From CANNBR01 sp964592275 (GTDB lineage Bacteria > Babelota > Babeliae > Babelales > CAIQNR01), in NCBI GenBank assembly GCA_964592275.1, contig CAZQDJ010000005.1, positions 1 through 49,376 of the forward strand: a stretch of DNA of 49,376 bases, written 5' to 3'. Under the pieces are notes generated by a model. That model saw only the letters and a program-made list of their open reading frames with translations, did not search any database and had not been told where the DNA came from. Shown here piece by piece: positions 26,287 through 34,128 of the stretch. Both the position numbers and the translations under genes were made by a program. How positions within the stretch are numbered: the stretch's first letter is position 1; each line of letters begins with the position of its first letter.

Positions 26287-26455
26287 TACATATAGCCAAA
26301 TCTAATATTGAATGTTAAATATGGCACAATAATCTTAATTTTGAAAGATTATTGTAAAAAAACATGCTCCTATACTAAATTTTAACTCTAATAATAAGCT
26401 TATTATTGCAAGAAAAGCCAAATCAAACTTTTAGTGTTAGATTTGGCCAAAAATG
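26287..26455 (+). other. Nested inverted-repeat element upstream of the DUF4143 gene
   Basis: GCCAAATCTAA (26295-26305) is exactly complementary to TTAGATTTGGC (26437-26447). On the plus strand the pairing extends to 18 bp with three G-U pairs. Inside lie a perfect hairpin (ACAATAATCTT 26326-26336, AAGATTATTGT 26345-26355, 8-base loop) and an 18-bp perfect palindrome, AATAATAAGCTTATTATT (26390-26407). It could be a structured RNA, a MITE-like remnant with about 11-18 bp terminal repeats, or an operator cluster for the adjacent gene. The rest of the intergenic stretch to 26574 shows no gene. Confidence 0.55.
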
Positions 26456-26574
26456 TTTTTACCACTCCATACTCAAATTTTCTCGATACTTACTCAAAAG
26501 CATAGGTTCATTTAAAACAGATATGGCTATTCAACTTATGATATTGAGTTCGAATTGAGTTTAATATTTCAGTC

Positions 26575-27099
26575 CTATTTTTTTTCAAAATCTTTATACA
26601 GCATGCTCGGCTGCACATCAGTATTGTTTTGATACTTTGAACTTATGTACCGATCATAGTCACCTTCAATGGTGTGATAAAAAATCTGACAAATTTCCAC
26701 ACCACGGTAAATACGAATCGGTTGAATACAAAACATTTCGAGAGTCCAAAACCCAGCAAACCCCACATCTCCAAATCCTGCTGTCACATGAATAAAAAGA
26801 CCAAGTCTTCCAATAGAAGAACGCCCTTCAAGCATCGGGACATAATAATCGGTTTTGGTATACTCAATAGTTCTACCTAAATATAAAGTATCTTTTTCAA
26901 GAACCAACCCTTCTTCGGGAATTGTAAGTCGCTTAACTGGATTAGGAGTTTTCATATCAAGCACTGAATTTTCATACATGAGAAGATCTTCGTGCAAGCG
27001 CAAATTATAACTATTTGGTCCAACCTGAGATTCTTGAAATGGTTCGATAAGTATTTTTTTACCCAATTGCTTCTTTATTTCTCTACCAGAAAGAATCAT
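26575..27099 (-). CDS. dcd: dCTP deaminase
   Basis: Dcd converts dCTP to dUTP (some members go on to dUMP), feeding dTMP synthesis. The 174-aa product starts at MILSGREIKKQLG, after GAGGAAA; an 18-codon upstream extension is unlikely. Family signatures are present: QVGPNSYNLRLHEDL near the N-terminus, the nucleotide-binding loop EGRSSIGRLGL (91-101), and HVTAGFGDVGFAGFWTLE, ending with the presumed catalytic Glu121. The HVTAGFGDVGF form is the variant seen in Chlamydiae and Bacteroidetes rather than the E. coli one. Whether it is mono- or bifunctional cannot be told. Confidence 0.93.
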   Translation of the reverse strand: MILSGREIKKQLGKKILIEPFQESQVGPNSYNLRLHEDLLMYENSVLDMKTPNPVKRLTIPEEGLVLEKDTLYLGRTIEYTKTDYYVPMLEGRSSIGRLGLFIHVTAGFGDVGFAGFWTLEMFCIQPIRIYRGVEICQIFYHTIEGDYDRYISSKYQNNTDVQPSMLYKDFEKK

Positions 27100-27319
27100 A
27101 TTTCCTCTCTTTGTTTTGTGCATTTCTCCAAGACATTTTTTTGAGAATAACATTCTTTAAAAACAAGATACAATATGATTCTACTGCCTACTCTTGACTA
27201 TGAAATGTATTGCTCTGTTGCAGGAATTTTACTCAATGGAATTGATTGTTGCGTGAATAAAAATCCTTGTTAGACTACCTTTTAAAGAGACTTTTAATGA
27301 AGATACCCAAGGAGTAGCT

Positions 27320-28309
27320 ATGAACACAAATGCCCTTGACACTCACGTTATTGAATCAATAAAAGAAAAGAGTGCGCTTTTTAACCTTCTTTCAACAGAA
27401 ATCTCAAAGATGATTGTTGGACAAGAGGATATTATTGCCTTTATAGAACTCGCCATTCTTTGCAATGGACACATCTTACTCGAAGGCGTTCCCGGCGTTG
27501 CAAAAACAACGATGATTAAAGCCGTCAATAAAGCGCTTGACCTCCATTTTGCACGCATTCAATTTACTCCTGATCTGCTCCCTGCTGATCTTATCGGTAC
27601 ATTAGTTTATAGTCCGAAAACACAAGAATTCATCACAAAAAAAGGTCCTATTTTTGCAAACCTTGTACTCGCAGACGAAATCAATCGCGCTCCTGCTAAA
27701 GTACAAGCTGCTCTTCTTGAAGCTATGCAAGAACATCAAGTTACTATTGGTTCAGAAACCTTTCCTCTTGAAATGCCATTCTTGGTATTTGCGACACAAA
27801 ATCCAATTGAACAGGAAGGTACCTATCGTCTACCTGAAGCGCAAGTTGATCGATTTATGTTTAAATTATTGGTGCACTATCCAACCAAAGAACAAGAACG
27901 AGAAATTCTTCATAAAAAAATAGACCTTGCTGACATTCGCCCAATTCTTTCAAAAAAAGATATCTTTACAGCGCAAGCACTCGTTAAACAAATATATGTT
28001 GATGATCGTATTAAAAGTTACATCGTTGATCTTGTCTTTGCCACGCGTGATCCAAAATCATACAACTTAAAAGATCTTATTCCATTGATTCAGTATGGTG
28101 TTTCACCACGTGCTACTCTCGCTCTTCAGTACGCAGCACAGGCATACGCATTCTTACGTGGACGTCATTTTGTTATTCCTGATGATATTAAAGCAGTTGC
28201 TCCTGCCATTTTACGCCATCGATTACTTCTTTCTTATCAAGCAGAAGCAGAAGAAATTTTACCAGATACCGTAATACGAAAAATCCTCTCTACAGTACCT
28301 GCTCCGTAA
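27320..28309 (+). CDS. MoxR family AAA+ ATPase
   Basis: A 329-aa MoxR-type chaperone ATPase. Walker A is GVPGVAKT (56-63), Walker B VLADE (116-120), followed by INRAPAKVQAALLEAMQEHQ, sensor 1 FATQNPIEQEGTYRLPEAQ, and the C-terminal lid with GVSPRATLAL. MoxR proteins help assemble or mature protein complexes, usually with a VWA or DUF58 partner; none is seen next to it. It precedes the gspC operon by 88 bp, where a separate promoter is visible, so co-transcription is optional. A GGAG ribosome-binding site precedes the ATG. Confidence 0.93.
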   Translation: MNTNALDTHVIESIKEKSALFNLLSTEISKMIVGQEDIIAFIELAILCNGHILLEGVPGVAKTTMIKAVNKALDLHFARIQFTPDLLPADLIGTLVYSPKTQEFITKKGPIFANLVLADEINRAPAKVQAALLEAMQEHQVTIGSETFPLEMPFLVFATQNPIEQEGTYRLPEAQVDRFMFKLLVHYPTKEQEREILHKKIDLADIRPILSKKDIFTAQALVKQIYVDDRIKSYIVDLVFATRDPKSYNLKDLIPLIQYGVSPRATLALQYAAQAYAFLRGRHFVIPDDIKAVAPAILRHRLLLSYQAEAEEILPDTVIRKILSTVPAP

Positions 28310-28334
28310 AAATTTTTACTACCCTGGAGCAAAC

Positions 28335-28364
28335 TTGACAAGGGAAACAGTACGCAGGTATTGT
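28335..28364 (+). promoter_or_regulatory. Sigma-70 promoter of the gspC-D-L-M-D operon
   Basis: Perfect TTGACA (28335-28340), 18-bp spacer, TATTGT (28359-28364), about 32 bp before the gspC ATG. A 14-bp palindrome, GTAAAAATTTTTAC (28306-28319), at the moxR stop may act as a weak terminator just upstream. Confidence 0.6.
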
Positions 28365-28396
28365 TCATTCATTGGCCCTTTTAAAAGGACGTTTGT

Positions 28397-29554
28397 ATGA
28401 GACATCCGTTTTGGATCTTAAACACATCACTCTTAGTTCTCCTGCTCGTATGTGCAGGATTCATTTTTTTTACTCAACAAACACTCCCCAAGAAATTGAG
28501 TGGAGAAAAATCTTCACTGGCAAAACATGTATCTGCATTTCCTATCGATGTTGAAGTAGTTGATATTACAAAGATTTATGAAAATGATCTTTTTGACACC
28601 TATCATGAAAAAATTATGCCTCCTGTAGAACCTGATTACACAAGTCCAATTCCAACTCCTCCAACTTCTACACAGGTCGTTATCCCAGAAGAAGCGATTA
28701 CTCCTTTTTTACCGCCACTACAAGTAACACTCAAAGGTATTATGATTCTTAATGATGAAAGTCAAAATGTTGTTATTATTGAAGAGAATGCAACAAAAAA
28801 AGAAGAGAATTACAAAGTTGGTGATGCGTTAGAAGATGCACAACTCATTCGAATTCTTCACAACCGCATTATTCTTATTCGCTCAAACGGACAATTCGAA
28901 ACACTCTATCTCAGTGAAAAAGATGTCGTTGATCAAGTTCTTGAAAATGATCAAAAAGATGGATGGGCGCAAACGATACGAAAAATTTCTCCTTTTGCTC
29001 TTGAGATTGATCCAACTTCATTTATAGAAGTAGTTCCAACACTTGCTCAATTTATAGATTCTTTTGATATCACCACCGTGTATAAACGAGGTAAAAGTAT
29101 TGGATGTCGCATAGGAAAAATAATACAAGGAACTCTAGTAGAAGCTTTCGGATTTGAACCAAGTGACATTATTCTTTCAGTAGCCGGAATCCCTACTACT
29201 ACAACAGAAAGTCGTCTTGAAATTTATCAACATCTTCTTGGATTGCGCCTCTCTGATTCCTTTACCGTAAATTGCGAGCGCGAAGGACAGCCATTTGCTT
29301 TCTCTGTAACGTTTACTGATCTTAAAGATCCGCTTACTCTTTCTCCTAAGCAACTTTTTGAAGAAGAAAAAACTGTTGGAATTCTGACAGGACCAAGTCC
29401 AGAAGAACTTGAGGAAGAACGTATCAAAATTCTTAAAGATCGCTATACATTTGCGCAAACAGCACAAGACATTCTCATCGAACAAAAAGAACAAATGATC
29501 ACTGAAAGCAAAAAAGATAAAGTAAAAAATCATTCACTTTCAAATGAATCGTAA
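28397..29554 (+). CDS. gspC: T2SS inner-membrane protein GspC with PDZ domain
   Basis: GspC links the inner-membrane platform to the secretin and helps in substrate selection. The 385-aa product has one N-terminal membrane helix (FWILNTSLLVLLLVCAGFIF), a Pro-rich linker (about 75-105), an HR domain (VTLKGIMILNDESQNVVIIE through LIRILHNRIILIRSNGQFET), and a PDZ-like domain (about 215-310: SIGCRIGKIIQGTLVEAFGF, PSDIILSVAGIPT). The C-terminal tail is charged and helical. GGAC precedes the ATG. The next gene starts 5 bp after the stop. Confidence 0.9.
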   Translation: MRHPFWILNTSLLVLLLVCAGFIFFTQQTLPKKLSGEKSSLAKHVSAFPIDVEVVDITKIYENDLFDTYHEKIMPPVEPDYTSPIPTPPTSTQVVIPEEAITPFLPPLQVTLKGIMILNDESQNVVIIEENATKKEENYKVGDALEDAQLIRILHNRIILIRSNGQFETLYLSEKDVVDQVLENDQKDGWAQTIRKISPFALEIDPTSFIEVVPTLAQFIDSFDITTVYKRGKSIGCRIGKIIQGTLVEAFGFEPSDIILSVAGIPTTTTESRLEIYQHLLGLRLSDSFTVNCEREGQPFAFSVTFTDLKDPLTLSPKQLFEEEKTVGILTGPSPEELEEERIKILKDRYTFAQTAQDILIEQKEQMITESKKDKVKNHSLSNES

Positions 29555-29559
29555 AATCT

Positions 29560-32082
29560 ATGAATAAAAAACTTCTTCTCTCTCTCAGTATTTTAATAAA
29601 CGGTCTTTCGGTCGTTGCCATAAAAGCTGAAGATCGTCCTCAAGCTCGTTCATTATTAGATTCATTTGATACACCAAAATCCCCCCTTACTGAATCTATT
29701 CCAAAACCCCCTCCTATTGACACCAAAGCTCTCACCTTTAAACCTGAACTCACTGAAGAAGAAAAGCATGAAGATCCTTTTGCTTCTGAAAAAAATCCTT
29801 TTCAACATTCTATTCCAACGCCAAAAAATGATCCTGCAAAAACAACCATAAGCGCAGCTGAAACGATTGGTGAGAAAGCAAAAAAGTTAAAGCTTGCAAA
29901 AGAAGAACAAGAGAAAGATCAACTTGTTCGATTTTATTTTGAAGATGCATCACTTGAAAATCTTGTACGTTACATTGAAGAGTTGTTTGCAATAAAATTC
30001 TTTGTAGATGACGACCTCACGCCTCCTCCTGTAGGGGGTGCTCTTCTTAAGGGAAACAAGATTACCTTTAAAACAAATAAACCGATGACTCGTGATGCTG
30101 CATGGACATTATTTCTCAAGTTTTTAGATATGGCAGGGCTCTCTGTTGTTGAAAGCCAGATCACTGGATTTTATCGCATCACCACAGTAACCAATGCAAA
30201 CAAAGAAGTGCTTCCAACCTTCTTTAACACCAGCGCTAACGTTCTTCCTGATAACAGCCTCAAGGTTCGTTATGTGTTCTTTGTTAAAAACTCATCACTT
30301 ACAACAATTCAAACCATCGTAGGACAACTTGCAAGCACAACAGCACTTATTGATACCTTCCCTGATTTGAATGCAATTATTGTCACTGACAAAGCAGTAA
30401 ATATCCGCTCTTTAATGAAAATTGTACAAGAGCTTGATAAAGAAATGCCAGAAGCAATGTCGATTTTGCGATTGAAAAAAGCTGATGCTACCGATGTGTA
30501 TAATCTTTACACTGACCTTACTAAAACAGAAAATCCTCAAGGAATGGCTCGCTTTTTTGGACAACGCGCACAGCCGGATTCACTTTATTTTCCTGCAAAC
30601 GCCCGTTTGATTGTAGAACCAAGAACAAACTCTCTTATTCTTCTTGGCCCTGCAAAATCACTTGCAAAAATTGAAGAGTTTATAACAAAAAATATCGACG
30701 TTGAACTTGATATGCCTTACTCACCGCTTTACATTTATGAAGTGCAATATTTAAATGCAGCAAACCTTGCAACTATTCTTACAAGCGTTGTTTCATTTGG
30801 ACAAGGAAGTGCAGCAGGAACTTTTGGAGGGGTACGCAATGGCAATGAATACTTTGGCCCAATAAATATTACTGCAGAACCAACTGGTAACCGCCTCATC
30901 ATTAAAGCAGAAGAACGTGATTACAAAAAATTACTGCCTATCATTCAAGAAATGGACGTGCTCCAACCTGAAGTTGCCATTGAAGTACTTATCGTTAACG
31001 TTTCATCAACTGACACCAAAGTTATTGGTTCACAGATTCATAATAAAATTCCTAACTCTCCTTTTAAAAATATTAATATGCAAACATCAGGCTTTGTCAC
31101 TCCTGGAGGCCCCTCTGGTCCTGTTATTAATGCAACAACTGGTTCGTTATTAGGAAATTTGATTTCGCTAGCAACAGGAGGAACAGCGGGTGATGGTTCA
31201 ACATACATGACCATTGGTGATGCAGTAAATGGAGTCTGGGGAATCTTTAAAGCACTCAAATCTTTCACCGATACCAGTATCATCGCTAACCCATTCTTAC
31301 TTTCTACAAACAACTATGCTGCTTCTGTTTCGGTTGGTACTTCTCGTCAAGTACAAACAGGAAGCGTTGTCAGCTCTCAAGGTCCAACAGCAAGTTATGA
31401 TACTCTTCCTGCAAACTTAACTGTGAATATATCTCCTCAAATCAGCCTTGATAGTAGTGTGCAAATGTCGATCACAGTGAACTTAACCGACTTCTCTGAC
31501 TCAACAAATACTGCCAGTGGTAACACTTTTACCAAAGCAGTGACAACTTCCGTTTCAGTAAAAAATCGTGAAATTGTAGTACTTGGTGGTCTTGTTAAAA
31601 ATCAAGTCACTGATGTAGAAACAAAAGTTCCTATCCTTGGAGATATTCCTCTTATCGGATGGCTCTTTAAAAATAAACAAAAGACAACGGTCAAAACAAA
31701 TATCCTTATTTTTATTTCACCACGTATTCTTACTCTTAAAGCTGAAGAAGACGTTGACTATTATACTCTTAATAAGGCACAAGAGGCTAAAGATCTCGTA
31801 GGCGAAATGGCTTCACCTGCAAGTAAGAGAGACCCACTAAATCGCCTATTCTTTGGTGGCAATATACACGATAAAGAAATTGGGGACTTCTTAAACAATG
31901 ATCCTCATCTTAAAGAAACAGAAAAAGGTATGACGAAAGCTCAAAAACGCGCTCTACGAAAAAGAAAAAATCGTTTAAAAGAAGTTGAAAACTCTCAAGA
32001 ACTATCTGTTTCAGAAGAAAAAGCAAAGCCTGTAAAATCTCAACGCCCTGGTCGATTCAAAAACAGTAAGGATCTTTCATGA
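29560..32082 (+). CDS. gspD: T2SS secretin GspD (copy 1)
   Basis: Secretins form the outer-membrane gate of the T2SS. This 840-aa protein has a signal peptide (MNKKLLLSLSILINGLSVVA), a Pro/Lys-rich linker (24-120), N0-type and N1-N3 periplasmic domains (VRFYFEDASLENLVRYIEEL; VRYVFFVKNSSLTTIQTIVG; YEVQYLNAANLATILTSVV), then the secretin domain (about 471-725) from VAIEVLIVNVSSTDTKVIGS to KTTVKTNILIFISPRIL, with VPILGDIPLIGWLFKNK. After it comes a basic tail containing RDPLNRLFFGG (from residue 757), a motif shared with copy 2. No ribosome-binding site is obvious, so it is probably coupled to gspC. Confidence 0.95.
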   Translation: MNKKLLLSLSILINGLSVVAIKAEDRPQARSLLDSFDTPKSPLTESIPKPPPIDTKALTFKPELTEEEKHEDPFASEKNPFQHSIPTPKNDPAKTTISAAETIGEKAKKLKLAKEEQEKDQLVRFYFEDASLENLVRYIEELFAIKFFVDDDLTPPPVGGALLKGNKITFKTNKPMTRDAAWTLFLKFLDMAGLSVVESQITGFYRITTVTNANKEVLPTFFNTSANVLPDNSLKVRYVFFVKNSSLTTIQTIVGQLASTTALIDTFPDLNAIIVTDKAVNIRSLMKIVQELDKEMPEAMSILRLKKADATDVYNLYTDLTKTENPQGMARFFGQRAQPDSLYFPANARLIVEPRTNSLILLGPAKSLAKIEEFITKNIDVELDMPYSPLYIYEVQYLNAANLATILTSVVSFGQGSAAGTFGGVRNGNEYFGPINITAEPTGNRLIIKAEERDYKKLLPIIQEMDVLQPEVAIEVLIVNVSSTDTKVIGSQIHNKIPNSPFKNINMQTSGFVTPGGPSGPVINATTGSLLGNLISLATGGTAGDGSTYMTIGDAVNGVWGIFKALKSFTDTSIIANPFLLSTNNYAASVSVGTSRQVQTGSVVSSQGPTASYDTLPANLTVNISPQISLDSSVQMSITVNLTDFSDSTNTASGNTFTKAVTTSVSVKNREIVVLGGLVKNQVTDVETKVPILGDIPLIGWLFKNKQKTTVKTNILIFISPRILTLKAEEDVDYYTLNKAQEAKDLVGEMASPASKRDPLNRLFFGGNIHDKEIGDFLNNDPHLKETEKGMTKAQKRALRKRKNRLKEVENSQELSVSEEKAKPVKSQRPGRFKNSKDLS

Positions 32083-33554
32083 TACAAAATATATTTCTTC
32101 CTGACCGCATAGGAACCTACTATCTGTTTCGTAAAAAAATTGTCGGCATTCATATGACTCCGCACCTTATCTATGCAACAACGCTTATTGCTGAAGGAAA
32201 ATCGCTCACTCTTACAGAAACTCATTCTCAAGAAATTGTTCAAGAAAAAGGAAATCAGCAGCAGAAAATATCTGAAGCGCTCATCGAGCTCATGAAAAAG
32301 GTGGGATCTTACGATTCACTTGTTTCTACCCTAACAAGCTCGTATGTCATGTTTAAAGAATTGCGCTTTCCTTTTATCGTCAAAGAAAAAATTGCTTTGG
32401 CGCTTCCTTATGAAATTGAGCCATTTTTACCTTTTCCTTTATCCGATGCTTTTTTTGATTTCTCACTTATAAAAATCAACGTAGAAAAAAATTACTCTGA
32501 AGTAATTGTTGCTGCTGTACAAAAAAAACATCTTTATGACCATCTCCAGCTCTTTTCAAAAGCAAATATTCATCATGAAATAGTCACTGTCGACATGCTT
32601 AATGTGTACGGGCTGTACTCAAAAATAGCTCATCTTTACCCTCTTGAAGAAAATGGAGCCATCGCAGCATGGGACGATGCGACAATTCACATTGCCTATC
32701 TTCATAATGGAATTATCAAAACAGTTCGTTCACTCATTAAAGATAAAGATGATCGCAAAACATGGCAGTCACTCTTTTTTACCCTGCAGTCATTTTCTCA
32801 AGAATATGGAAAGATTCAAAAAGTTCTTTTTATGAACACAGACCACACAACAGTTGCTCAAGCGCAAGAACAACTAAGCATTCCTTGCGAGCTTTTTGAT
32901 TTACAAAAAGCCATACCTGCTCTTGGTATCACGGAAAAAAAAGCTACTACTCACAAAGAACTCAATCTTTTTAGTATAGCCACAGTTTACCCATCGTCTT
33001 TTACTGCAGATTTTTCTATCGCCACTGAACAACAACAAGAAAAACAGGATTCTCTTTTTAAACAACAAATTGTTACCTGTGCTGGGCTTACAACAATTCT
33101 TTTGTGTGCATTATCAATTCATACTTTTTTACAAGTACATAAGCTTTCAAGCGCAGTACATTCAACACGTGAATCTATCGTAAAAGAACTTAAGAAAAAT
33201 TTCCCTGCCATAAAATCAAGCAATCTTACACAGGCTATGAAAACAGCAAAACAAGCAGTTTCTAAAGAAGAAGAGATTTGGTTTTCTTTCTCAAATCAAA
33301 CACGTCATTCATTTCTTAAACATTTGTATACTCTCAGCACCAAGATAGAACCTGAAATTTTGGGGCTTCAATTGAAAAAAATGATTATTAATAAAGATAC
33401 TATTCTTATTGAAGGTAATGTCAGAAATTTTGAAGCGGTTGCACATCTTGAGCAAGAGCTCAAAGATTCTCATCTCTTTGTCCATGTTCCTTATTTAGAA
33501 AAGACTGAGTTTTCTATTCCTCTTACCCTTAGCAAACAAGGAGATGCTGCGTGA
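32079..33554 (+). CDS. gspL: T2SS protein GspL (PilM-PilN-like)
   Basis: GspL recruits the GspE ATPase to the inner membrane. The 491-aa product has a cytoplasmic actin-like (PilM-type) part (about 1-300: ELRFPFIVKEKIALALPYEI), one membrane helix near 330-350 (CAGLTTILLCALSIHTFLQV), and a periplasmic PilN-like ferredoxin-fold part (IEPEILGLQLKKMIINKDTI). Its ATG overlaps the secretin stop by 4 bp; AAGGATC lies inside the end of that gene. Detection of GspL is usually weak by sequence, so the call also leans on position between secretin and GspM. Confidence 0.82.
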   Translation: MIQNIFLPDRIGTYYLFRKKIVGIHMTPHLIYATTLIAEGKSLTLTETHSQEIVQEKGNQQQKISEALIELMKKVGSYDSLVSTLTSSYVMFKELRFPFIVKEKIALALPYEIEPFLPFPLSDAFFDFSLIKINVEKNYSEVIVAAVQKKHLYDHLQLFSKANIHHEIVTVDMLNVYGLYSKIAHLYPLEENGAIAAWDDATIHIAYLHNGIIKTVRSLIKDKDDRKTWQSLFFTLQSFSQEYGKIQKVLFMNTDHTTVAQAQEQLSIPCELFDLQKAIPALGITEKKATTHKELNLFSIATVYPSSFTADFSIATEQQQEKQDSLFKQQIVTCAGLTTILLCALSIHTFLQVHKLSSAVHSTRESIVKELKKNFPAIKSSNLTQAMKTAKQAVSKEEEIWFSFSNQTRHSFLKHLYTLSTKIEPEILGLQLKKMIINKDTILIEGNVRNFEAVAHLEQELKDSHLFVHVPYLEKTEFSIPLTLSKQGDAA

Positions 33555-34111
33555 ATTTTTTAAAAACCATTCAAGAATTTGCTCTTCCTTTAGAGACCTC
33601 TGAATTTTACCGCAATATAGGTATTTTTTTAGGATGTTTAGTGCTGCTAACCGGTGGCATTATGTACTATCACCATGCAGAAACAGCAGCTCTTAGAATG
33701 TCATTGCAAAAAATACATAAGTCTCAACAAGAAGCAAAAATAATTCTTGAAAAACAGAAAATTGTCACTAAGCAACGGGAAGAGGTTAATACCGTTCTAG
33801 AAGAAGACAAAAATTTTAAACTAAAAAGTTTCTTTGATGAAGTAGTAGGACGATTAGGGCTTTCATCTTATCAAAGTAAAGAAGCTGAAGTTTCTGATGA
33901 TATTTTGCAAAAACTATACACTGAAATAAAAATAAACGTGCAATTCAAAGGAATCTCAACAAAACAACTCTGCGAACTTCTCCAAGCCATTGAACAAAAA
34001 GCACGCGTCTACACAAAAGAACTTACTATCACTAAAAAAAATGACTCCCTAGATGTTATGCTCACCATTGCTACACTCAAATCTGCTATCAACACCGGTA
34101 AAAAGGGATAA
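33551..34111 (+). CDS. gspM: T2SS protein GspM (PilO-like)
   Basis: A 186-aa bitopic protein that starts at GTG and overlaps gspL by 4 bp. It has one membrane helix (IGIFLGCLVLLTGGIMYY, about 23-40), then a coiled coil rich in Lys/Gln/Glu (about 45-85), and a small alpha/beta domain (IKINVQFKGISTKQLCELLQ, VYTKELTITKKNDSLDVMLT) of the PilO/GspM ferredoxin-like kind. GspM stabilises GspL at the inner membrane. Identification is by topology and position. Confidence 0.8.
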   Translation: MNFLKTIQEFALPLETSEFYRNIGIFLGCLVLLTGGIMYYHHAETAALRMSLQKIHKSQQEAKIILEKQKIVTKQREEVNTVLEEDKNFKLKSFFDEVVGRLGLSSYQSKEAEVSDDILQKLYTEIKINVQFKGISTKQLCELLQAIEQKARVYTKELTITKKNDSLDVMLTIATLKSAINTGKKG

Positions 34112-34128
34112 CAAAAAGGACTTGTACT

